From assembly GCA_046758845.1 (NCBI GenBank), contig JBHIBA010000107.1, positions 1-13,384 on the forward strand: a stretch of 13,384 nucleotides of DNA. The letters are read 5' to 3'. Below the pieces are notes generated by a model that worked only from the letters and a program-made list of their open reading frames with translations, made no database searches and was not told the origin of the DNA. Positions 1-6,707 of this stretch are shown one piece after another; the first letter of the stretch is position 1, and every line of letters starts with the position of its first letter. Source of the DNA: JBHIBA01 sp046758845 (lineage in GTDB: Bacteria; UBA8248; JACPRG01; G963555815). Position numbers and translations under genes: made by a program.

Positions 1-2
1 AA

Positions 3-605
3 GATCCAGAAGCCTGGGTTTGCATTCCGAGCGAAGCGGAAGTCAGGGCGAAACAACCTCACGGCAAGATTGGCTCGTACGACTTTGGCTTCATCCCCGC
101 CATGAGACGACTACTTGGAACCCATGTGCGGATCGGCTCTCAGTTCTTCAATTTGCATCGGGAGATCATGTTTTCCCCTGGACAACTGAGCCGGCGAGAG
201 CGCGAGATGATTGCGGCCATAGCGGCGGCTGCCCAAGACTGTCACTATTGAACGCAGTCACACGCAGAGTTTCTGCGTGTTGAACAACGAGTCCCAGCGC
301 TGGTTGAAGCCATCCGAGAACACCGGTGGCACGAGGTGCCTAACCTGTCGCCGCGCGACAGAGCAATTTGCACCTTGGCCGAAAAGCTGAGCGCGGCGCC
401 CGCACGCCTGGTCGAAGAAGATTGGCAACCTCTTCGCGATCTCGGTTTTGACGATCAGGCGTGCCTAGAGGTTGCTCACATCGTGGGAATCTTTAACTAT
501 CTGACTCGCTTGGCGGACGGCTTTGGGCTTCAGCTTGATGCCAAAACGCAGGCGGCTGCAAAAAGCGGTGTGGCACTGGGTTTACCGTCTCAGGCAGCGG
601 GGTAA
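3..605 (+). CDS. AhpD-like / peroxidase-related protein, probable selenoprotein (5' partial, UGA at 249-251 read as Sec)
   Basis: One frame is open from the left edge to TAA at 603-605 except for a single TGA at 249-251, giving about 200 residues without the true start. The family is the carboxymuconolactone decarboxylase/AhpD fold, peroxidase-related branch: a KIGSYDFGFIPAM stretch, then LSRREREMIAAIAAAAQ leading into the active-site helix. AhpD enzymes use a CxxCxxxH redox motif there. This one reads C-H-Y-(TGA)-T-Q-S-H, so the TGA replaces exactly the second cysteine and the histidine is kept. The downstream half (NLSPRDRAICTLAEKL, then NYLTRLADGFGLQLD) is a normal continuation with no further stops or frameshifts. 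Family knowledge suggests a cytoplasmic peroxidase or thiol-disulfide reductase. A TGC-to-TGA nonsense mutation is the alternative, but the hairpin right after the TGA and the second case at 939-1907 favour selenocysteine. Standard annotation would report only a short ORF from 336. Confidence 0.8.
252..283 (+). promoter_or_regulatory. Candidate bacterial SECIS hairpin of the AhpD-like gene
   Basis: Immediately after the TGA at 249-251 lies a perfect 8-bp stem, ACACGCAG (260-267) with CTGCGTGT (273-280), closing a 5-nt loop AGTTT (268-272). With a bulged T at 281 two more pairs form (C259-G282, T258-A283). The loop starts 17 nt after the TGA and its second base is G. In E. coli fdhF the SECIS loop begins at almost the same distance and also has a G at that position. 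The hairpin lies within coding sequence, as bacterial SECIS elements do. Pairing was done by eye. Confidence 0.65.
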
Positions 606-938
606 CAAACACTTATTGTCGCGTAATAAAAGTAACGTCCCTTTTGGAATTTGGAACAGAGAATAAGGTCGCCCCCCGGTCCTTTGAGGACTACACCAAT
701 ATGAACAACAGTACAACCGACACATAGACAGCAGGCGATCGTCATTTGGGGTAGATTTGCGGGATTACCGGCGGCCTTCCGTCTTGTTAGGGGGAATCTT
801 GTCGTAATCTGGATTGAAATGGAAAATCCCGGCTAATTTCATGATCAGGCCATGCTACTGTGGTGAAGCGCATGATGGGGCCGGCGCGTCGAGGAAACGT
901 CGCTGAGCCAACCTTCCGGCGCTCCGGAGCTGAAACTC
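606..938 (+). other. Gene-free interval between the two selenoprotein genes
   Basis: No convincing ORF. There is a small hairpin GTCCT-TTG-AGGAC at 679-691, without a T-run. A TTGAAA at 814-819 could be a -35 box, but no good -10 follows at 16-18 bp. The stretch is somewhat more AT-rich than the flanking genes, as a promoter region would be. It presumably holds the promoter of the DedA-rhodanese gene, or links it to the preceding gene, but I cannot point to a site. Confidence 0.4.
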
Positions 939-1907
939 GTGCAAGAGTCCATACAGTTCCTCATCGGCTACGGCTATGCCGTGCTTTTCGTGTGGGTTCT
1001 GGCGGAGCAGATTGGGTTGCCAATCCCATCCGTGCCTCTGTTGTTGGCGGCCGGGGCGCTCGCGGGCGCCCAGCAGTTCAACCTTATCCTCGCGATTTCG
1101 CTGGCCGTCGCCGCCTCATTACTGAGCGACATCATCTGGTACGAGATCGGTCGCCTCCGGGGCGGCCGCGTCCTTCGCCTGCTTTGCCGCGTCTCGCTCG
1201 AGCCTGACTCGTGCGTGCGTCGGACCGAGAACGCCTTCGCCCGGTACGGCGTTCATCCTTTGGTGGTGGCCAAGTTCGTCCCGGGGCTGAACACGGCCGC
1301 GCCACCGCTGGCCGGGATCATCGGCATGCGCCGGTCGCGTTTTCTCCTCTTCGACGGCTTAGGCGCACTGCTCTGGGTGGGCGCCTTCGTCGGGCTCGGC
1401 TACGTGTTCAGCGACCAATTGGAGCGTATGCTGGCATCCGTTCCCCGCCTTGGGAAGTGGCTTGGGACCGTTTTGGGGGCCGGCTTGGCCGCGTACATCG
1501 GGTGGAAGTATCTCGCACGAAGACGCTTTCTCCGCCGCCTCCGGATCACTCGGATCACCCCAGAAGAATTGAAGGAAAGACTCGACGCCGGCGAACGGGT
1601 CATCATTGTGGACCTCCGCCATTCGGTCGACTTCGCCGCTGAGCCGCAACGAATCCCCGGCGCCATTTCCTTGCCCATAGAAGAGCTAGAAGGACGTCAC
1701 CGCGAAATTCCGCGGGACCAGGAGATCGTTCTCTACTGCACGTGACCCAACGAGGCCTCGAGCGCCCGGGCGGCGCTGATCCTTCGGCGACGCGGGATTG
1801 ACCGAGTCCGACCGCTTGCGGGCGGCTTCTATGCATGGCGCGACCGGGGATTTCCCACAGAGTCCACCGGCCGACCGGAGCCGCCAGGCGCTTCGGTGAA
1901 GCAATGA
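939..1907 (+). CDS. DedA-family membrane protein fused to a rhodanese domain, probable selenoprotein (UGA at 1743-1745 read as Sec269)
   Basis: GTG start, since no ATG lies in frame downstream of the last in-frame stop at 873. With Sec it is 322 aa. Residues 1-200 are a DedA (SNARE-associated) domain: several membrane segments, the EQIGLPIPSVPLLL motif near 23-36, CRVSLEPDSCVRR, and KFVPGLNTAAPPLAG near 112-126. From about 203 (RITPEELKERLDAGE) a rhodanese domain follows, with VIIVDLRHSVDF and a P-G-A-I-S-L-P strand. The active-site loop reads Y-C-T-(TGA)-P-N-E-A-S-S-A-R. C267 aligns with the rhodanese catalytic cysteine, and the TGA takes the place of the second cysteine of the CxCPNE motif I know from DedA-rhodanese homologues. 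Reading on gives 53 more residues of normal rhodanese C-terminus (ALILRRRGIDRVRPL, GGFYAWRDRGFP) to a TGA stop at 1905-1907. The domain would face the cytoplasm as a membrane-tethered sulfur or selenium transferase or thiol-redox protein; its substrate is unknown. Confidence 0.85.
1751..1786 (+). promoter_or_regulatory. Candidate bacterial SECIS hairpin of the DedA-rhodanese gene
   Basis: Starting 5 nt after the TGA at 1743-1745, a 36-nt stem-loop can form. The upper stem is AGCGCC (1761-1766) with GGCGCT (1772-1777), closing loop CGGGC (1767-1771). Below it are a bulged G1760, two pairs (C1759-G1778, T1758-A1779), a 2x2 internal loop, and a lower stem CGAGG (1751-1755) with CTTCG (1782-1786) that includes one G-T pair. 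The loop's second base is G and it begins 22 nt after the TGA. Size, position and loop match the general bacterial SECIS plan. Pairing was done by eye. Confidence 0.62.
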
Positions 1908-1982
1908 TTCGCCAACAATTCCCGTTGAAACGGGGGTGGCGGTCGAGCGGCTGTGACACGGCGCCCGCAATATCCCTAAATT

Positions 1983-2242
1983 TGGTAGTGGGTCAGTTTG
2001 CTGAATGACCCCTGCCTTCCTTCGTTGCAGCCTCGATTCGGTAGGCCGGGCTTGCAGCCCGGTGGCGGGCAAGGAGTCACCGACCCGAATGCCCGCCCCA
2101 CCAGCGGAAATCGCGGCCGGGCGTGGCCCGATCTCCGCTCGGACCGAGGTCCTCGCTCAGATCGGGGCTACACCAAATGATGACAGAGCCGTGGGAAAAG
2201 CTGCGTGCGGGGCTTAATCCGTTCCAAACAGACCCACTACCC
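1983..2242. mobile_element. MITE-like non-autonomous element with terminal inverted repeats
   Basis: The ends are inverted repeats: GGTAGTGGGTCAGTTTG at 1984-2000 against the complement of 2225-2241, 17 bp with one mismatch. TAAATT flanks both sides (1977-1982 and 2243-2248; CTAAATT if one base is shared with the end), as a target-site duplication would. The interior has no credible gene but several strong hairpins: GGGTCA/TGACCC (1990-2011), CCGGGCT-TGC-AGCCCGG (2046-2062), GGCGGGCA (2064-2071) with TGCCCGCC (2090-2097), and CCCGATCT (2127-2134) with AGATCGGG (2159-2166). The size, lack of a transposase and foldback nature fit a MITE mobilised in trans. I do not recognise the IS family. Confidence 0.7.
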
Positions 2243-2250
2243 TAAATTCG

Positions 2251-2279
2251 TTGAAAGTGTGGGCATATCCTGCTATGGT
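2251..2279 (+). promoter_or_regulatory. Sigma70-type promoter of the DUF1989-ABC transporter operon
   Basis: TTGAAA (2251-2256), a 17-bp spacer, then TATGGT (2274-2279) preceded by TGC, which makes an extended -10. Transcription would start near 2286 and leave a leader of about 115 nt before the ATG at 2403. The -35 box lies only 8 bp beyond the end of the MITE-like element, so that insertion forms the upstream boundary of this promoter. Confidence 0.5.
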
Positions 2280-2402
2280 GGAGCGGTAAAACTTCAACAC
2301 AGCCTAAATGGGCGTAAGGTGGAGAGACATCGTTTTTTCCCACGAGGATTCAGGTAATGTATTTTGCACGGGTGTTTCTCTTTGAAGGCGGGGTGAGATC
2401 AG

Positions 2403-3122
2403 ATGAGTCAACAAGTGGTTTACAAGCCTCAAACGTTCGATGAGGAGAGACGTGAATTCTACAGACGCATCGCGGGAGACCGCCAAGCCAGGGAAAAGGT
2501 GGAAGACTTCGTCATTCCGAAAGAGACCGGGAGGGCCTTTGTCATTGAGCAAGGGCAAATCTTGCGGGTGGTTCAGGTGGAAGGCCCCCAAGTGGCGGAC
2601 TTCAATGCCTTCAGCAGACACGACCCGCGAGAGATGTTCTGGTCTGGAAGGACTCGAATCCTCCAAGGGGCTCACCTGACGGCGGGCCATCAACTCTGGA
2701 GCACACCTCCCACGATGCGGCCCATGTTCACGATCATCGCCGACACGGTTGACCACAAGCCTCTCCCTCATGGCGCCGCCTCTCACGATCTGATCTATTC
2801 CCGTTGCAACGAGCGGCTTTTCGAGGTCCTCGCCGGCGAAAAAGGTCGCCCGAATTGTCAGGACAACATGGCCCGAGCGGTTGCGGAGTTCGGCCTTACG
2901 CCGGATTATATTCATGACGCCTTTAACCTCTTCATGACGACGGGGATCGATGATAGAGATCGCCTCTTTTATCTTGAACCCGACGCCAAGAAGGACGATT
3001 ACGTGGAGTTATATGCGGAGATGGATTGCATTGTCGCGATTTCTGCGTGCCCGGGAGGCTGTAGCGGGCCCCAGAACAAACCGATAGGCGTGGAACTCTA
3101 TACCCATTCAGCGAGGTCTTAA
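2403..3122 (+). CDS. DUF1989 / urea carboxylase-associated family protein
   Basis: 239 aa; the ATG at 2403 follows a GGGGTGAG ribosome-binding site. The sequence carries the DUF1989 pattern: QVADFNAFSRHDPREMFW near 61-78, GHQLWSTPPTMRPMFTIIAD near 95-114, RCNERLFEVL (C135), NCQDNMARA (C152), and ISACPGGCSGPQN (C216 and the nearby C220) near the end. The conserved Cys and His residues probably bind a metal. Family knowledge: DUF1989 proteins occur as pairs beside urea carboxylase in guanidine-degrading clusters, where they act as carboxyguanidine deiminase subunits. Here there is one copy, no urea carboxylase, and the next four genes encode an ABC importer. It is probably an enzyme acting on the imported compound, which could be guanidine-, urea- or amine-like; the exact reaction cannot be read from the sequence. 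First gene of the operon. Confidence 0.85.
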   Translation: MSQQVVYKPQTFDEERREFYRRIAGDRQAREKVEDFVIPKETGRAFVIEQGQILRVVQVEGPQVADFNAFSRHDPREMFWSGRTRILQGAHLTAGHQLWSTPPTMRPMFTIIADTVDHKPLPHGAASHDLIYSRCNERLFEVLAGEKGRPNCQDNMARAVAEFGLTPDYIHDAFNLFMTTGIDDRDRLFYLEPDAKKDDYVELYAEMDCIVAISACPGGCSGPQNKPIGVELYTHSARS

Positions 3123-3133
3123 GGGTGGGGCTT

Positions 3134-3157
3134 CGATTCGTGGGGGTGGTAGAATCG
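3134..3157 (+). other. Short intercistronic hairpin upstream of the binding-protein gene
   Basis: CGATTC (3134-3139) and GAATCG (3152-3157) can form a 6-bp stem with a 12-nt loop, in the 61-bp gap before the binding-protein gene and just ahead of its AAAGGAGGGG ribosome-binding site. Such hairpins can protect a downstream transcript end and raise binding-protein output relative to its neighbours. No T-run follows, so it is not a terminator. Confidence 0.3.
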
Positions 3158-3183
3158 TTGTGGACCAAAGGAGGGGACGAGCC

Positions 3184-4284
3184 ATGAAGACGGTACATAT
3201 CTCCCGGCAAAAATTTTTCTATGGTGCGGTCGCAGCCGCGGTGTTTCCTTTTCTCTTTTTGGCGCTGGTCACCTTCGGGTATGCCCAAAAGGCGGGGGCT
3301 GCGGAGAAGATTAAACTCACCCTTCCCTGGATCCCGGAAGGCGAGGTGGCGTTTATGTACGTGGCCCAGAAGAAGGGCCTGTGGAAAAAGCGGGGGTTGG
3401 ATGTAGCCATCACGCGCGGCTACGGCTCCGGGGAAGCGGCCAAAACCGTGGGTCTTGGGCAGTATGACTTTGGCCAGGCCGATATGGGCGTCTCCATCAA
3501 GGGGATGGGGCAGGGACTCCCGCTGGTTTCAATCGCCATGGTGAACCAACGGTCCCCTGTTTGCATCGTCACACTGAAGGGCTCGGGCATCACTGCGCCC
3601 AAGGACCTGGCGGGCAAACGGGTGGGAGATTCCGCCCACTCGGGGTCCAACGTGCTCTGGCCGGCCTTCGCGAAGGCCAACGGGATCGAAATGAAGTCGG
3701 TCAAGCGCATCATGTTGTCTCCAGGTCTCACCATTCAGTCGCTGCGAAACAAGAACGTTGACGCCGTGGGCTCCTTCTACCAGTCCAGCGCCCCCTACCT
3801 GTGGGCAGATAAAATCCCATTCAATCTGATCCTCTACGCGGACCATGGCCTTGACATTTACAGCTTGACCTTCATCACGCAAAAGGCGCGGCTGGAGAAG
3901 TCCCCGGACCAGGTGCGGCGGTTCGTGGAAGGGGTCATGGAGGGATTGAAGTTCTCGTACCTGAACGCAGAGGAAACGCTCAACGTTTTTGTGAAATCGG
4001 TTCCAGAGTCGGGGAAGAGCCCGAGGGACCGGGAGATCTCCCGTCATTCGATGTGGATCAACACGGCCCTTGGACTGGTAGACGACGTGGTGGAACACGG
4101 CCTCGGCTGGCACAACAGGAACAAGGTGACCGCTACGCTGGACAAGGTCAAAACCTACATGGGCCTGAAGAAAGACCTTCCGGTGGATTCCCTCTACACG
4201 AACAAATTTGCCGGTACCCTCAAACTTTCGGCGGATGAGTGGAAGAGAGTTCGTGAAGGCGCCAAGCGATACCTGACAAGATAG
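3184..4284 (+). CDS. ABC transporter substrate-binding protein, NMT1/THI5 (NitT/TauT) type
   Basis: 366 aa. I chose the ATG at 3184, with AAAGGAGGGG about 7 nt upstream, over the GTG at 3160. A Sec signal peptide is clear: basic MKTVHISRQK, a hydrophobic core (about 12-32), and a likely cut around AGAA near residue 40; there is no lipobox cysteine, so the protein is a free periplasmic one. The mature part starts with the family hallmark KIKLTLPWIPEGEVAFMYVA, then KKGLWKKRGLDVAI, then GYGSGEAAKTVGLGQYDFGQAD. GITAPKDLAGKRVGDSAHSG and the later VDAVGSFYQSS belong to the two-lobe fold. It captures the ligand and delivers it to the permeases encoded at 5136-6677. Relatives bind pyrimidine precursors, sulfonates, nitrate or guanidine-type compounds; the ligand here cannot be told from sequence, though the DUF1989 neighbour points to a nitrogen compound. 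Confidence 0.9.
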   Translation: MKTVHISRQKFFYGAVAAAVFPFLFLALVTFGYAQKAGAAEKIKLTLPWIPEGEVAFMYVAQKKGLWKKRGLDVAITRGYGSGEAAKTVGLGQYDFGQADMGVSIKGMGQGLPLVSIAMVNQRSPVCIVTLKGSGITAPKDLAGKRVGDSAHSGSNVLWPAFAKANGIEMKSVKRIMLSPGLTIQSLRNKNVDAVGSFYQSSAPYLWADKIPFNLILYADHGLDIYSLTFITQKARLEKSPDQVRRFVEGVMEGLKFSYLNAEETLNVFVKSVPESGKSPRDREISRHSMWINTALGLVDDVVEHGLGWHNRNKVTATLDKVKTYMGLKKDLPVDSLYTNKFAGTLKLSADEWKRVREGAKRYLTR

Positions 4285-4351
4285 AACACATCAACAAAGA
4301 CCGTGCAAGAATCCCAGCCGGGGCGGGATCACTACGCACTGTGGTTCTGTA

Positions 4352-5113
4352 ATGGCCAAGGACGTCCACATCGTTGTGGACCACATCAGCAAGGTGTTTG
4401 GTGATGGAGCCGACGCCATACAAGCGATCCGGGACATTTTTTTTGAGGTTCAACGGGGAGAGTTCGTCAGTATTCTAGGACCCAGCGGGTGCGGGAAAAG
4501 CACCCTATTGAGTCTGGTCGCAGGCCTGATTCCTCCCAGTGCCGGGCGCATCGAAATCGACGGAGCCCGTGTAACCGCCCCCCGCCGTGAAACCGCCCTG
4601 GTCTTTCAGACCCCGGTTCTTTTCCCTTGGCGGACTGTCATCAGGAACGTCCTTTTCCCAATAGAGATCCTCCACTTGGAGCAAGAAAGGCACCACCAAA
4701 AGGCCCTGAAGCTTTTAGAAATGACCGGCCTCGTCGAGTTCAAGGACCGCCTGCCCGAGCAGCTCTCCGGGGGGATGACTCAGCGCGCCGCTATTTGCCG
4801 GGCGCTCATCTCGGACCCTAAACTGCTCCTGATGGACGAACCCTTCAGCGCCCTGGACACACTGACCCGCGAGGACATGAACATTGAGCTTCTACGCATC
4901 TGGGACCAGTTTAAGAAAACGGTCCTCTTCGTGACCCATAGCATCCGAGAGTCCGTTTTTCTTTCCGACAGGGTCATCCTGATGTCCCCGAGACCCGCGC
5001 GCCTGGTGCGGGAATTTCGGATTGACCTGCCGCGCCCCCGTACCGTTGAAATGCAGGAGCATGAAGAATTCAACCGCTACTGCGCAGCGATCCGGCAGGC
5101 CATGGGCCGGTAG
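4352..5113 (+). CDS. ABC transporter ATP-binding protein, NitT/TauT/SsuB type
   Basis: 253 aa, the usual length for this family. All nucleotide-binding motifs are present in order: Walker A GPSGCGKST (43-51), Q-loop VFQTPVLFPW with the LFPW form typical of nitrate/sulfonate/taurine importers, signature LSGGMTQRAAICRAL (from about 138), Walker B LLLMDEP, D-loop SALD, and H-loop FVTHSIRES. The N-terminal HISKVFGDG fits the same subgroup. It powers import through the two permeases that follow. The start has no strong Shine-Dalgarno sequence. A small ATCCC/GGGAT hairpin lies in the 67-bp gap after the binding-protein gene. The permease start follows 22 bp after the stop, so the genes are co-transcribed. 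Confidence 0.93.
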   Translation: MAKDVHIVVDHISKVFGDGADAIQAIRDIFFEVQRGEFVSILGPSGCGKSTLLSLVAGLIPPSAGRIEIDGARVTAPRRETALVFQTPVLFPWRTVIRNVLFPIEILHLEQERHHQKALKLLEMTGLVEFKDRLPEQLSGGMTQRAAICRALISDPKLLLMDEPFSALDTLTREDMNIELLRIWDQFKKTVLFVTHSIRESVFLSDRVILMSPRPARLVREFRIDLPRPRTVEMQEHEEFNRYCAAIRQAMGR

Positions 5114-5135
5114 ACGCAAGACGGAGCCCCTTCAG

Positions 5136-5915
5136 ATGATGCCTTCGTTCCTCCGAAGGAATCGCCGGCTGTTCCTGCCGGGCCTGGTCCTTGTATTGCT
5201 GGTCTTGGCCTGGGATGGGATCGTCCGCGTGATTGGCATTCCCCCCATACTCCTGCCGGGCCCGGGGGAGGTCTACGAAATCGCTGTCAGTGAATCTTCC
5301 CTGCTCCTGCCCGCCGCTTGGACAACGCTCTCGGAAATCCTCCTGGCGGCCTGCCTGGCGATCGTTGGGGGCGTTCTCACCGGAGGGTTGATTTTCTTCT
5401 CCCCGCTGGTCCGCCGGGGCTTGTTTCCCTATATCCTGATGACTCAGGTTGTTCCGAAGGTCGCCTTGGCTCCCGTTCTTATCATCTGGTTCGGGGTTGG
5501 TCTGACCTCTCGATTGGTGTTGGCCTTTCTCATCGCCTATTTTCCTATGGTCATTAACACCGTAACAGGGCTGATGACGGCGAGCAATTCAATGTTGCTG
5601 TATGCCCGCTCACTGGCGGCCTCGGACTGGCAAGTGTTCGCGAAGGTGCGTCTACCCCATGCCTTGCCAGCGATCGTTGGGGGGATGAAGATCACCGTCT
5701 CTGTCTCCGTCATAGGCATCATTGTCGGCGAATTTGTGGCTTCGGAAGGAGGGTTGGGGAGACTTATTCTGGAGTCAGCCGCGGTACTCAATACACCGCT
5801 GACAATTGCCGCCATCGTGCTGGTGGGCGTAATTGGCCTGGCGTTGCTTGGGATCGTGGAACTTCTGGAAAGACGAATGGTCTTCTGGAGGGTAAGCGAC
5901 GATGGGTCTCTATGA
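5136..5915 (+). CDS. ABC transporter permease 1 (NitT/TauT type)
   Basis: 259 aa from the ATG at 5136 (a second ATG follows directly); ACGGAGC lies upstream. The frame stays open further 5' into the ATPase gene, but residues there are not membrane-like and are antisense to no conserved domain. A BPD_transp_1 permease with about six membrane helices: an N-terminal LFLPGLVLVLLVLAW helix, then GIPPILLPGPGEVY, the TTLSEILLAACLAIVGGVL helix, and VPKVALAPVLIIWFG. The EAA coupling loop ARSLAASDWQVFAKVRLPHA and IVGGMKI contact the ATPase. VGEFVASEGGLGRLI is the usual motif before the last helix. It differs clearly in sequence from the next permease, so the importer is probably a heterodimer. Confidence 0.9.
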   Translation: MMPSFLRRNRRLFLPGLVLVLLVLAWDGIVRVIGIPPILLPGPGEVYEIAVSESSLLLPAAWTTLSEILLAACLAIVGGVLTGGLIFFSPLVRRGLFPYILMTQVVPKVALAPVLIIWFGVGLTSRLVLAFLIAYFPMVINTVTGLMTASNSMLLYARSLAASDWQVFAKVRLPHALPAIVGGMKITVSVSVIGIIVGEFVASEGGLGRLILESAAVLNTPLTIAAIVLVGVIGLALLGIVELLERRMVFWRVSDDGSL

Positions 5916-5918
5916 TCC

Positions 5919-6677
5919 ATGAACAGTAAAGTGCAAGCCGTGAGACGAATTGGGATCCCCTGTGCCGTTGGGCTCTTCGGGCTCGCCTTTTGGGAAGGGG
6001 GAACCCGGGTCTTCCACGTGCCCCCCACCTTCTTCCCTCCGCCTAGCGGAGTCGCAATGACTCTGGTCGAGAGGTTTCACCTTCTAGCCGCTCACGCCTG
6101 GCCTACCTTGTCCCAAACTCTACTGGGATTCAGCCTGTCGGTTCTTGGCGGGATTGTCCTGGGGTGGGCTATTGTTAAGGTTCGTGTGCTTTATGACGCC
6201 CTGTATCCATTGATCGTCGTTTTGCAGGTTCTTCCCAAGGAATCACTGGCGCCCCTTCTTATTCTTTGGCTGGGCGCGGGTTCGCTGTCGCGGCTCATGC
6301 TCGCTTTTCTGACTGCCTTCTTCCCCATGGTCATCAACACCATCTTAGGTCTGCGAAGTCTCCAGCCGGAGATGAGGCGATTAGCCAGGTCCCTATCCTG
6401 CAAGTGGTGGCAGCTTTTCTGGAAGGTCGAGTTTCCGTGGTCCCTTCCTTTCGTATTTGCCGGGATGAAGATCTCCATCACACTATCCGTAATCGGCGTA
6501 GTGGTCGCTGAGATTGTCGCCGGCAGAAACGGTCTGGGCTATCTCCTTCTCTTCGCTTCCAGCAGAATGAACATCGCGTTTTCCTTGGCCATCCTTCTTG
6601 TTCTTGCGATCCTCGGCCTGATCCTCTTCGGCGTGATCCTCTTTGCAGAAAAACGACTCATTTACTGGAAGCATTGA
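5919..6677 (+). CDS. ABC transporter permease 2 (NitT/TauT type)
   Basis: 252 aa; the ATG lies 3 bp after the stop of permease 1, so translation is probably coupled. Same architecture and order of motifs as its neighbour: VPPTFFPPPSGVAM, TLSQTLLGFSLSVLGGIVLGW, VLPKESLAPLLILWLGAG, EAA loop ARSLSCKWWQLFWKVEFPWS with VFAGMKI, and VAEIVAGRNGLGYLL. Two adjacent permeases sharing one ATPase and one binding protein suggest an ancient duplication and a heterodimeric channel. Last gene of the operon; I see no intrinsic terminator after it, and the convergent minus-strand genes begin 30 bp downstream. Confidence 0.9.
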   Translation: MNSKVQAVRRIGIPCAVGLFGLAFWEGGTRVFHVPPTFFPPPSGVAMTLVERFHLLAAHAWPTLSQTLLGFSLSVLGGIVLGWAIVKVRVLYDALYPLIVVLQVLPKESLAPLLILWLGAGSLSRLMLAFLTAFFPMVINTILGLRSLQPEMRRLARSLSCKWWQLFWKVEFPWSLPFVFAGMKISITLSVIGVVVAEIVAGRNGLGYLLLFASSRMNIAFSLAILLVLAILGLILFGVILFAEKRLIYWKH

Positions 6678-6707
6678 CTCGGCGCCGATCCGTGGTCTTG
6701 GGAGAAT

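Noticed and set aside
860..1207. ORF of 115 codons overlapping the DedA gene start
   Set aside because: It is in another frame over the well-conserved DedA N-terminus and has an Arg/Pro-rich composition typical of GC-rich shadow frames.
249..1745. Both TGA codons as plain nonsense mutations, or as a reassigned UGA code
   Set aside because: Both fall exactly on redox-Cys positions and have hairpins after them, unlike random mutations. A general reassignment is excluded because several intact genes here end at TGA, including the DedA-rhodanese gene itself.
1603..2072. Minus-strand ORFs across the rhodanese end and the MITE-like element
   Set aside because: They run antisense to the rhodanese domain and into the inverted-repeat element, with low-complexity Arg/Pro/Gly content.
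2286..2402. Guanidine riboswitch in the leader of the DUF1989 operon
   Set aside because: ACGA and ACGG occur, as in the loops of the guanidine-II class, but the stems around them would have only two or three pairs with wobbles, and the guanidine-I core is not visible.
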